Positions 42,371 to 59,006 of a stretch of 64,000 nucleotides of DNA are shown here, one piece after another. Position numbers and translations under genes: made by a program. The stretch covers positions 1,448,501 through 1,512,500 of the forward strand of contig OU015651.1 in assembly GCA_907165275.2 (NCBI GenBank), given 5' to 3'. Below the pieces are notes generated by a model that searched no databases, had not been told where the DNA came from, and saw only the letters and a program-made list of their open reading frames with translations. How positions within the stretch are numbered: position 1 is the first letter of the stretch; every line of letters begins with the position of its first letter. Origin of the DNA: Zygaena filipendulae (Eukaryota; Arthropoda; Insecta; Lepidoptera; Zygaenidae).

Positions 42371-42948
42371 TCAAACAGCCTATTGAATTTTATTTCTTTG
42401 CACAAATATTTACGATATTATTATAATGCAATATGGAATAATTTATTGAATTACTATTTTAGCAGAACATAATATTATGTGCAGTAACGAATTTAATTTT
42501 ATATATTTTACTGTGTCCTGCAAAAGTCAGTAATTTTAGTTAATTTTTCAAGTAGGTATGTGGTTCAGCGTCGATGACGATGTAAAAAACCCCTATACTG
42601 TGCGGCATACATGTCATTATAGGTTGTAAACTAAAGTTTTGATGATATTATTATGAGACTTCATAAATAGACGACAAAATGTAATGAATCTTTTTATCGA
42701 TGAATTTCGTGCGTTTATTTGTAAAGCAAAGATTCTCGCGTGAATGTGGAGCGGACAACTTACCTACATATAGATGAGCTCGTGCGTGTCTATGGAACTG
42801 TATAGGTACGACGAATATTATTGATTTTACACTAGTATGGTAAAATGTCAGCATTGTTGACTTATGTTCATTAAATTATTTTTATGTTAAGTATCATAGA
42901 TTGTTTTTGTAAGGTTGATAGTGAACGTGTGTGATCAGCCCCTATAGT

Positions 42949-43123
42949 GACACCTGCCGTCGCGTGGGGCGGAAACTTGCAGTTCTCATATTCCTCACAG
43001 CCCCCTTAGCCAAGTCAAGGAACAAATCGTCACGCCACGTGGTCGAGCAAAACTGGCACTTTAGATTGGATGATTTTACGTGACTACGCGTTGCAAGTTT
43101 CCGCCCCGCGCGATGGCAGGTGT
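42949..43123. repeat. Inverted-repeat element with GC-rich arms
   Basis: ACACCTGCCGTCGCGTGGGG continues into CGGAAACTTGCA at 42949-42982, mirrored by TGCAAGTTTCCGCCCCGCGC at about 43090-43123. The centre carries a partial CAGCCCCCTTAGCCAAG MITE. Confidence 0.65.
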
Positions 43124-43895
43124 GACGGCAGCGACGAGGCAGTGAATATCGAATGATTATACATAACTGGTATTTTGATATTATTTATGTTCATGTTTGT
43201 AAATAAATAGTTAATATAAGTATACAGAAATGGCATATCTAACTGTTCTCTAGTTGTAAGGTATAAATGCGACTCCATAATAAATACACAGTTGGAGGGA
43301 TTATCCTTGTTTTTGTTTTTAATCGAGCCCCAGGCTTTGTTTATAAATTCTAACAATATATTATGGTAGTTATAAAAAATATAATTTTGTACAGGGAATG
43401 TATAAAACGTCATAAAATATTGTTTGTTTCCTCAGAAAAGTAGGGGGCAGTACATGCGTTCACACGTTCTGCGAGCAGCACGCAGAAGGTTTTCTTCTAT
43501 TTTTATTGCAATATTATGTAAACCTTGTATTGATTTAGCGACCATCGGACTTTCAACCTTATCTTAAGGTGATCTACATTTCGATGGGCATAAATCAATG
43601 TTGAGTTAAAATAATATTGCTATACTTCCTGGTTACTGGTTTTTGACATTATTGTACATCTAGATTGCCGCCAAAAACGCATGTACAACCAGTTCCGACT
43701 CTACTTATGCTATTAAAACTTAAAAAAACTTACAATCCGTGGTCTACTCTCGTTTGACGATCTACGAACCATCTACGGCCGAGAAGGATGGTTGAAGTTA
43801 AATCGACGAAATTTACCGTTCAGTTTCAGATTAATTAGTCAAATATCCTGAACTTTTGTCGTCGTCAAACGAAAGTAAACCCTAGTCAGCAAGGC

Positions 43896-44098
43896 AATTA
43901 TGTAACTTTTATTGCTATCATATTTCAGTTTCAAACAGAAAAATATCATTTTAGACAGCTTCAACTTTGAAACATGTTTATTTTGGTTTATTGCTAGACA
44001 TCGTAGGTGTCAAAAGGTGCATACTGTAATTGCAAAATCGACATGTTTTTGATTAAAACCGAAAAATTATAGAAACAAAAGTTACATAATATCATAAT
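43896..44098. repeat. MITE with TATGTAACTTTTGTTGC ends, copy 1
   Basis: Left end TTATGTAACTTTTATTGCTA and inverted right end AGAAACAAAAGTTACATAAT. Two more copies lie at about 49050-49282 and 49302-49505. Confidence 0.6.
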
Positions 44099-44119
44099 AT
44101 CTGTGTCTCCCTTGCTCGT

Positions 44120-44125
44120 TTTATT
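44120..44125 (-). terminator. Poly(A) signal of sulfiredoxin
   Basis: AATAAA on the minus strand beginning 13 nt after the stop codon at 44138. This implies a very short 3' UTR. Confidence 0.55.
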
Positions 44126-44137
44126 GAGGTTATTTCC

Positions 44138-44347
44138 TTATTTCAAATCGGGCGTGCTGCTTCCTAGATAAGTCCTGAGATCGGTGACAGTGGACTTGAT
44201 GAGTTTGGCGGGGATGGTGGGCCGCTTGAGGCGCTGGTAGGCGGCGTACCGGTGGCACCCGCCGAAGCTGTAGTAGTAGTCGCCGCCCTGCGAGCCCTTG
44301 ATCCAGAGGATGTCGATCGGAGGCACGCACCCAGCCTCTTCTTCTTT
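44138..44347 (-). CDS. Srx: Sulfiredoxin exon 2 (catalytic)
   Basis: Starts [12 protein letters not shown] after acceptor TTTCTAG and contains FGGCHR. Stop TAA at 44140-44138. Confidence 0.95.
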   Translation of the reverse strand, partial: KEEEAGCVPPIDILWIKGSQGGDYYYSFGGCHRYAAYQRLKRPTIPAKLIKSTVTDLRTYLGSSTPDLK

Positions 44348-45398
44348 CTAGAAAGATATTTGATTTTTTGTATGTTTGTTTATAAATCGAGAACTTCTAA
44401 ACGTGTAGTGTTGCGTGACCATTCCTTATCGTTGCACGCAGTAGGTACGACAGTTGGACATAGATAAGCAATAGTGTGTTAACCCACACTGGAGAAATTT
44501 TGAGTAAATCGTGTTTTAAAAGTAGGAGCGCCATTTTGTATCAACATTTTTTATGTTCAATATTTAGTTACATATTTAAGCAATGTAATATGGTAAACAC
44601 ATAATTAAAAAACGTTCCCTAACTCTCAATAAATCATTCTGAATCAATAACTTAATTTTGTGGGTTAACATGTTATTGCTTATCTGCGTCCAGTTGGTAA
44701 ACGTTGATTGGATGCAGTCGACTCCACATAAACATGTGGATTCGCGGTTTCTCTATGCTGGGAAGCTTTACCATTTCATTGCGCTGAAGTTTTTAAATGA
44801 TGATAACTTTTTTGCCCTATGTTCTAACTTGATGAAACAAAGCCTATATGTTGCTCCAGACTAAGCTCAAACTACTGCTGAAAACTGCATGACAATCCGT
44901 TCAGTAGACGCGGAGATTATTGCGATTGCGGACACAGACGGACAGAGTCAGAAAAGAGGGACCAATTAAAAAAGGAAGCATCCATGACAACAAATATCGT
45001 CAGATTTATTTTTTCCGAATTATGTTTTTCCTTATCAATAAAAAAATTACGCCTTTTATTTCAATGTAAGTAACTTTAAATACGATTAGGTATCAACTGA
45101 GAACTAACTACCTTATAAATAATTTATATTTAAGTACCTACTACAACTATTTAACAACATGGGCGAACTTGGACGTTGTGCAGGCACTTAATAACTTAAC
45201 CTACTTGGCATTTAGCGCGCTTATGACCTTTGCATTACAAGTGGACATAATTATACAGGGTGGTTCGCGTCGCACCTGTATAGTGTTCATCAGCGAGGCC
45301 ACCTTAGCCTCGTCCAGCTCGGAGACGAACGGCCTGGTGATGACCGACATCGGCACGTCGTGCACCTCCACTTTGTACGCGCTGTGGACACTTGTCAT
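44138..45398 (-). CDS. Srx: Sulfiredoxin (two exons, 110 residues)
   Basis: Sulfiredoxin is the ATP-dependent enzyme that reduces the sulfinic form of hyperoxidised 2-Cys peroxiredoxins. Exon 1 45398-45276 (41 codons) and exon 2 44347-44138 (69 codons plus stop) join in phase 0 (CAG GTGCGA donor, TTTCTAG acceptor). Exon 1 gives [20 protein letters not shown]. Exon 2 gives [20 protein letters not shown], then the active site [12 protein letters not shown] with the catalytic Cys, and ends [11 protein letters not shown]. The length and the whole core match animal sulfiredoxins. No signal peptide, so cytosolic. Confidence 0.95.
44808..44965 (+). repeat. Type A dispersed repeat fragment in the sulfiredoxin intron-upstream region
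   Basis: Only the middle of the family remains: TTGATGAAACAAAGCCTATA to the CGGAGATTATTGCGATTG block and a GACAGAGTCAGAAAAGA end. It lies between the two sulfiredoxin exons. Confidence 0.5.
45276..45398 (-). CDS. Srx: Sulfiredoxin exon 1
   Basis: 41 codons from ATG ([16 protein letters not shown]...) to MNTIQ, donor GTGCGA. In this family residues near the start are variable, so the first ATG in frame is taken. Confidence 0.92.
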
Positions 45399-45504
45399 TT
45401 TGGCTGCGATATGAAAACATAGTAAATAAGGTAATTATTATTGACCGATTTTATTGCTGTTCCCAGCGGTTTCACTAGAGTGAGTGGGCTAGATGACTAA
45501 ATTT

Positions 45505-45760
45505 TAGTTTTTATCTACTCCGTAATAAAAAATATTGGACAAGTATTTTTCCTTTTTTTGTAATCAAAAATAACGGTGACTATTGAATTGAAATTTCGCG
45601 TGACGTCATGCCTAGTTACACTTTATACTTAGTTATGACGTCACGAGTCCCCACTCCAAAACTTCAATGCGTTTATCTTAGTATTTTTTCATTTATTTCA
45701 AAAAGCAAAAAATACGTGTACCTATCTTAATTTTTTTTTACTATCTGGCTAAATAGAATT
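45505..45760. repeat. Dispersed repeat copy (pair with 42090-42370)
   Basis: Same orientation as the partner. Retains TGACGTCATGCCTAGTTACA and TATGACGTCACGAGTCCCCA, so two TGACGTCA palindromes are created inside it. Confidence 0.6.
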
Positions 45761-47666
45761 TTGATTTTTATACCTCGACATCGTGTTCATTTTGGGATAC
45801 CCTCTGGAACTCCAGGATGAGGATCCTGGGGCTGCTCCCCGTGGTTTCACCAGCGTTAATTTCAGAGTTGAATTTTGGACAACCCTTTTTAATTTTATTG
45901 CAATGAAATTGGATATACCTACTTAATGATTTAATTTTAGTCGGGAACAAATTGTACTTTAATAAATATTAAGGCTAATATTATGAAAAAGCAGCTTTTT
46001 TCGTTGCAGACCGTACCGTACAGTAAGTATGATATTAGTCTATTGAGGATAACTACAAAACAAGGAATATTTATACTGAGGATGCTTTATACTAATTACA
46101 TAATCTTGGTAGGTATTCCCGTATCTTGCCGATGACTTCATTTACCTATGTTTGTAGATTATAAATAAGGTTGTTTCAAATCAAAAATTCTAATTTGGTG
46201 TAACTCGCAGCGCACGTCAGTGCAAAAATATCGAAACTATTGTGTATCAACTAGCTGTATTGTTACCCGCGGTTTCACCAGCGTAAATTTTGGGATTCCC
46301 TCGGGGGTACTGGGATAAAGTATCCTATATTATTAAAAGATACTGTAGCTTTCTATCAGTGAAATAAATTTTACAATCGGTCTGGTATAGTTCCGGAGAT
46401 TATCCATTAAAACAGACAAACACAATTCAAGAGTCACAAATACATATGATACATGAGCTGTTCCACGCGGTTACCGCGGAGTTCCAGCGGAAATTCCGGA
46501 TAAGAATATAGATCAGTCTATGTTATATTATATATGGATATTTATTACTCTGGGATATAGCATTCTAATGGTGAAGAAACTTTTGAAATCGGTCCAGTAA
46601 ATAGTTTTTTGAGATTATTCGTTACGAACATAGAAATCTTTCCTCTTCATAATATTTGTATGTTGAGCGCTCAGGTAGAGCGCTTAGTTTCCTTTATTTT
46701 TCCATTTTATTTCTAGATATAGGTATGTACAGATTGAAATAATTCTAATTTTGCTGAAGTTTTCTAGAAAAACTTGCACAAGATGTTAGAAGTTACACAA
46801 AAATGCAGACTTCCAATAAAGTTGCTAATTTTCCTTGTATATATTGCTAATTTGCGTCATACGCTTCACAAAAATTAAATGAAATACAAGCACTAAACAG
46901 CGATCTAAAGTATTACGTCATCGTCGTATACAATGAAGTACTCACAGTTTTTAACTGAAGCTATTTTACCGGATAAGTTGGCGATAGATTTGATCATATG
47001 TTTAACCAAATCATAACAAAATATATTCGATCTGGCGTACACGAGTGACTCCCACTACTATTTTCACTATACTGACAGCTGAGTTGTGAGCACAGGTTGT
47101 GAGTGACTTGTGTGAGTCACTATTTGTGACTGACTTCCAGATATTAAAAAGTACTCTGTGTGACTGACCACAGTGACTGACAGTCACTGGTGTATAGCTT
47201 TAATGACGTACAGCTAGCTACCTATAACATAAAATCTGATTCATTATTTGGGGTTTAAGTGACGCACTTGGGAGGTTCTATATTTGCGCCATCTATCGTT
47301 AATCCTGTTTTAGTAACCTGTAGTGTAGAGCTGCCTTAAGGACACGTACCTAAAAGTAGGGACCTTAAAACGACTCTGAGTGCGGCCGTATTTAAATAAT
47401 TAATGAAAGAAGTAGAATTACTAACAGGTAGTTAGTAGTTAGTACACGCTCTACTGTGCAGTGTGCAGCTCAAGATACACTGAGGTGTAGGTAGAGCTCG
47501 ACTGCGACTTGCCTTGTATTCTTGTAAGTTGGTAATAAAATTCGAATAGGTATACACAGTCGTTATCACTTCGACATTATTAAATAACAAACATTGGAAG
47601 TAGATATTCAACAAACAACTTATTTTTACACGCAAGATTCTTGTGTACCTATGTTTATTATTACAC

Positions 47667-48300
47667 TAGCTGTGCCCCGTGGTTTCACCCGCGGTTATTT
47701 CGTAGTTCCCGCAAGAATTCCGGGATAAAAAGTATGTCCGTATGTCCTTCTCTGTAGACCTGACAACGTGCATGCCAAATTTCATCCAAATCCGTTCAGC
47801 CGTTCTTGCGTGATTGAGTAACAAACATCCAAACATCCACACTTTCACATTTATAATATTAGTAGGATTACTAGCAGTTTCCTGCGGTTTCACCCAGGGT
47901 AATTTCTGATATTCCGCAGGAATTCCTGAATAAATAGTACCCTATAAGTCCTTTTCCTGTGGGTACCCACAGTACCTGACATGTATCTATGCAAAATATC
48001 ATCAAATTTCACCGGCGTTAATTTCGGAGATCCCACAGGAATTCTGAGACAACAATGTAGGTACCTACTCGGTACCTGTCTTCCTCTGTAGTCCAGACGT
48101 GTAGTATGCAAAATTTAATGCGACTTTTGCCGATACTTCCAACAATATACATAAAACTTTGACAAATTATATACCTAAACCTTCCTTAAGAACAGTCTCT
48201 CTATTGGTGAAAACCGCAAGAAAATCCGTTCATTAGTTTTTGAGTTCATCGCGAACAGACAGACAGAGGCGGCGCCAGGACTTTGTTTTATAATATGTAT
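47667..48300 (+). repeat. Two type B dispersed repeats, head to tail
   Basis: First copy about 47667-47870: head CTAGCTGTGCCCCGTGG, GAATTCCGGGATAAAAAGTA, ATCCGTTCAGCCGTTCTTGC, tail ACATTTATAATATTAGTAGG. The second begins at 47871 with a more diverged head and runs to about 48300. Confidence 0.65.
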
Positions 48301-48763
48301 AGTTATTATGATCTTTGACTTGAAGGTACAAATTGATATCGAACTTTTGCTCTGTCAAAATTGTAATTATGTAGGTAATTAGTGCGTGATCTTACATTTT
48401 TTATCGACTGAATGTCCATAACACTGATGAAATAACAAATTATTTTAAGTAGTATTAAATAAATACAATTTCATAATTTACTAATTATTGTATGTAATTT
48501 GATGTAAGGCACGTGTGATACCACATGATAGTACATAAGTTATTGCTGTAAAAGCTTTTTTACGGATAACTATTACATAATATAAGCAATGTTAGGTTTT
48601 GTAAAACTTACTAGAGGCCGTCTGTATGTTGAAGATATTCAAACAAAACACTGCAAGGGGTCTGTGTCTGTTATCACTAGAATCAAAACTTTTTTTTTTT
48701 TCAGATCTTCTGTGTTTTTACGCGTCTAATGCAACATCTACAGAGTCGTTAACAGTAACAGTA

Positions 48764-48952
48764 CAGCCCCCTTAGCCAAGTTGACATTCTACAATCGTTA
48801 ACGCATAGAAAACCGAGCAACGAATCATCATGTCACGTGGTTACGTAAAATGGTCCAATCAAAACTTCAGTTTAGCGTGACCACGTGACATAGCTGTTCC
48901 TTAGTTTTCTGAGCGTCAACGATTATAGGTTGTTAACTTTGCTAGTGGGGCA
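48764..48952. repeat. MITE of the CAGCCCCCTTAGCC family, fuller copy
   Basis: CAGCCCCCTTAGCCAAGTTG and TTCTACAATCGTTAACGC at the left mirror TCAACGATTATAGGTTGTTA and AACTTTGCTAGTGGGGC at the right. CACGTGGTTACGT and TGACCACGTGACA lie inside. No ORF. Confidence 0.65.
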
Positions 48953-49049
48953 GATTATCTCATTAATTATTATTAGAGATTTAAAAATTTCTTCACCTAT
49001 AGGAAGCTAAAACTATCGATACTCACGGATACCTACTGCAGGGCGTTAT

Positions 49050-49505
49050 GTAACTTTTGTTGCTATCATAATATTTCAGTTTCAACTTTCAATCAGAAAA
49101 ATAGCGACTTAGCAACGACTTCGTGATTAATTAATCATGTTTAGACAGATTCAGTTTTTGAAGTATGTTTATTTTGGTCGATTGCTAGATGTTGTAGGTA
49201 TCGTAAACGTGCATATTGTAACCGCAAAACCGCCATGCTTTTGATTGAAACTGAAAAATGATAGGAACAAAAGTTACCTTAATAGTCCCTCTGCAGGGCA
49301 ATTATGTAACTTTTGTTGCTTTTATATTTCAATTTCAATCAGAGAAATAGCGATTTTGTGATTAATTAATCACGTTTATGCAGCTTCAACTTTTGAAGTA
49401 CTTATGTTTCTTTTGGTTGATTTCTAGTTATTGTAAACGTCAAAACGCGCATATGGTAATCGCAAAGTCCCATGTTTTTGTTTGCAACCGCAAAATGATA
49501 GTAAC
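49050..49505. repeat. MITE with TATGTAACTTTTGTTGC ends, copies 2 and 3 in tandem
   Basis: Copy 2 about 49050-49282 and copy 3 about 49302-49505, each preceded by CTGCAGGGC. Both end with a diverged inverted AACAAAAGTTAC or TAACAAG. Homologous to 43896-44098. Confidence 0.6.
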
Positions 49506-49508
49506 AAG

Positions 49509-49808
49509 TCTATACTATAATTAAAGAGTAGAATCCGCGATTCTGTACATTGAATATTTTTACCTAAAATTGAGAGGAATGATAAAAGAACAGTAACCAA
49601 GCCCAAAAAAAGTTTTTAAAATTCTTTTCTGTCTGTCTGTACGCGATAATCTCTGAATCTACTGAACAGATTGTCATGCGGTTTTCACAGGTAGATTAAG
49701 CTTAGTCTGGAGCTACATATAGGCTTTATTTCATTGAAATCGGATGTCGGGAAAAAAAGTTGTTGTATAAAAACCTTTCACGCGGGTGAAACCGCGGGGC
49801 ACAGCTAG
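49509..49808 (-). repeat. Type A dispersed repeat, near full length, inverted
   Basis: On the minus strand it starts CTAGCTGTGCCCCGCGG at 49808 and ends with GGATTCTACTCTTTAATTAT. The best-preserved inverted type A copy. Confidence 0.7.
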
Positions 49809-52800
49809 TCTTCAATAAAACAAAATCAGTTTAAACTACACAAAAATGTATTTAATCAATCCGATGGTCACAATATAACATTGAATTTTCGTCGTATACA
49901 TGTGTATTGTGTATGTGTTCGCGCGCCGCTGTCGCTGCCAAGTTACACAACAGCTATAGTCATTGAAAACAAAATTGAAAATCAGTAAATCCATACCAAT
50001 GATTGTATAATAATATATCAATAATAACAGTGATTGATACGACAAAGTATTTGATTAATAGGAAAAATAGTGCTGTTACATATCATTATAGTAGCTGCCA
50101 CATTATCTTTGGAGTTTTCGACTTTCTATTGTGTGATCACTTTGATTAACAGAACATATTCTTGTATTACTAACTCGTGCTTATGCTGTGTGCAAACACG
50201 GCGTGAGCACGAAGTCACTTCAGAAATAAAGTGTGAAGTGCGATGGTAGATATAATCAAAATGTTATCATTGTTTTTATAAGTTTATAAACATGGCCAAA
50301 TAACAGTTAGGACTTAGGACCCTTCTGGAGGAAAAACAATAGTAGGTAATGATTTAATTTTAACGGTAGTGAACAACTGTTTTGGCAGGCAATTCTAACC
50401 ATTATTGAAATACAAATTTATATAATTCCAAGTAGAAATACAGCGGCGCGTTATTGTAACAGTTTCGAAATAGTTTCCATTAAAAAATTTCTTGTTATTC
50501 TTTTTATTTCTCGTATACTGTTTCAGATATAATGTTTGAAGAACACATCAACTTAATGCTAGCTATATTTCATCGCGTCCAATTTATCACTATGCCACTA
50601 ATCGTATAGGTTTATTAATTAGAGTTTAAGATCTGTGTGCTCCAATGGCCGACTACATAGTACAAAATTATACAAACGATTGATTAAAAGTTAAAACATT
50701 TTAAAATATAGATACGGCTTACAACTTATGATTAATACGTGGGAATTAAATATAATTTTGTGCTATCCAATACTATTTATTACAGCACCAATTAAAAAAA
50801 TATATCATTAACCGTTTTGTTCTGATATACATGCACACAACAAATCGATTGTCGTTGGAAACATTTGATTTATGAATAATAAATATTGTTACTTTGATTT
50901 ATAGTATGATAGTGGGAAAATTATATAAAATTGTTAAAGGTTAACAAATTTTGACAAATCAGACCAAATTTTAATACATGTAGGTACAGAACTAACACAA
51001 CCATCGCTAAAAAATCTAATTTAAAAAAATTGCACACTCGCAATGTCCTCGTGTGATAGCAAAATGGCGACACCACCCCGCGCTATGAAACTTTGAGTTC
51101 AATGGTCCAAGTTACCAGATCAGGGGCTACAAAATCTAAAGAAAAAAAAAAGAAGCTATATGTATCTAAAAAGAACGCAGCATCTTTTTATATTGCATCC
51201 GAATAGTATTGATAGTAAAAATTTAGTAGATTTTTAGTGTACATTTTCAACTCGAATAATACTGTATACTCCATGAAGCGGGGGACCGCGGACACAAGGA
51301 CACCCAGCAGAAAGAAATAACTTAAATTGTATAATCATTTATATCATTAAACTAGGTTAGCTTACAACTAGATCGTATATTTATAACCACCATAGAGTTA
51401 AGAAGATTAGTTAGTAAACATGAATAAAACACGAGATCCCGCCAATCGACGTGTGATGCATTCCAACACTAATACTGCCGAATCATACTTTAGATAAAAC
51501 ATACAAAAATATAATATTCACTGGCTCAAAATAATAAAACAACTTGTAATACTACAAAATAACAATGATGGCAATTGATTTTCAAAAAAAAAGTAAATAA
51601 TATAATTAGAACTACAAATAAATAAAATAATGCGTTAAATATTATAAAACCGGTAGTAAAACCATAATATTTAATGGACGTTTTAAAACATTAAAAATAA
51701 ATACTGTATATTATATACCAGTCTCGATAGATTGAAATTAATACAATGGCAATACATAATAGCTCTCTTATAAATTTCGAGGCTCCCCAGGAACCTAGTG
51801 TCGTACAAAAAAATTACTGTCCAAAAATACATTCGCAACCTTACCAAAAGTGTCTAGCTGGAGAGTGTTATGTACGCGTGAAGTAGTCGGTTCTAACAAG
51901 GAGAGTGAAGTATACATATGTAGTTCGTATCCTAGGCGCCGGGAGAGGGCTGCGATACGCCGCCGAGCCTACGGAGGGTAGAGTGTAAGGAGAACCGTCG
52001 TATACGGGGAACAAACCGAGAGTGTCCAGCTGTAGGCAGCAAACTACAACTCAATAACTCACCACAATAGCGCTAGCATAGCTAGAAAGAATGATATGAA
52101 TTCAGCATACAAGTGGAGTGAAGTGTGCAGAGTTGAAAAATTTAATTATCTTCCTTGTTTAATTGGCTTTCCTACTGTAATAACTTTTGCTACCGTAGCG
52201 CCACCACTACGGACGGACACTTTTCATACACAGAGATGGTTCTCTTTTTCTTTACACTCCATAGCCGAGCCGCGCCCCGGCCACGCCGGCCGCTACCTAC
52301 CTAACATAACGCGAGTAATTAATTTGTGTAAAAATGGCAATTTAGTGGAAGCTGCACAATTATAAGTGAAACCCGTAACCTGCAACAAGCAATAGTAATT
52401 ACAAGATTAGAAACAAAGTCAGTGAATGACTTAAATATCAGATGTATCAATTTGTTTCACGATATAGGGTTAACTTCAAATAAGATTTTTTCATGTCATC
52501 ATTACAAAAAAAGTTGGATGCTTTTTCCGGAGCTCTACAAGGTTTTTCGAAAAGGTGTAGTCATATCTGAAGATTGTGATGTGGCAATCTTATACAATAG
52601 TTTGACCTTGGTGCTTAGTTCAAATACCTTACTTCAAAATTTCATAATCATACTGAAAAATATTTTTATCGACCACTTCCGTGACAAAATAAACATGTCA
52701 CACCACTGAGTCATGAAGTGGTTACAAGTGACGGGTTCAAGAACATTTGATGCAAGTTAATTAAGGGAAACAAAGAAAATTTTAGGAAAGTTTATTTCAT

Positions 52801-52917
52801 GGTACCGGTTCAGTTACTGTCAAATCATTGCAGACGATAACGTGAAAAAGATAGTCAAATATGACTACACCTTTCTGTAACACCTTGTATACTGTACTTG
52901 TATTTTCTATCAAATTG

Positions 52918-52997
52918 TTTCTTACTATTTATTTATCTATTCATTCTTTATTGCACAAAAAGGTACAAATGGCGAACTTAATGCCTTGCGGCATTTA
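52918..52997 (-). repeat. LINE 3'-tail remnant with AATAAA downstream of exd
   Basis: Minus strand: GCATTAAGTTCGCCATTTGT, then CTTTTTGTGCAATAAAGAAT and a run of TAAATAAATA. This is the style of many lepidopteran LINE 3' ends. The AATAAA is at 52952-52947, 129 nt beyond the exd stop, and may serve exd as a poly(A) signal. Confidence 0.55.
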
Positions 52998-53080
52998 CTA
53001 TGCGTTTAAATTATATAATTAATATTAGTATGCATGATGTTGTTGGTATACGTGCCATATGCCCGGGCGAGCGCCAGCGC

Positions 53081-59006
<5,926 letters not shown>

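Larger units (their letters stand above)
37735..44137. other. Vav 3' UTR and convergent intergenic region
   Basis: Vav's 3' UTR starts here; an AATAAA at about 38331 is the first good poly(A) candidate, with others near 38730. A long inverted pair lies at 39483-39602 (GCGGCAAAAACAAAT arms). Others lie at about 42949-43123 (ACCTGCCGTCGCGTGGGGCG arms) around a CAGCCCCCTTAGCC fragment. A dispersed repeat at about 42090-42370 recurs at 45505-45760. No coding exon recognised. Confidence 0.5.
45399..53080. other. Region between sulfiredoxin and exd
   Basis: 45.4-49.8 kb is repeat-rich: dispersed repeats, type A/B copies (about 46250-46700, 47667-48300, 49509-49808), MITEs at 48764-48952 and 49050-49505, and a fragment of the 37232 hairpin near 47367. 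From about 49.85 to 52.9 kb no known repeat family is visible. This may be exd's 3' UTR, ending in or beyond a LINE-tail remnant at 52918-52997. No coding exon is supported. Confidence 0.5.

Noticed and set aside
52096..52709. Two ORFs of about 90 codons between exd and sulfiredoxin
   Set aside because: No recognisable motif, no splice context and ordinary AT-rich composition; length is expected by chance.
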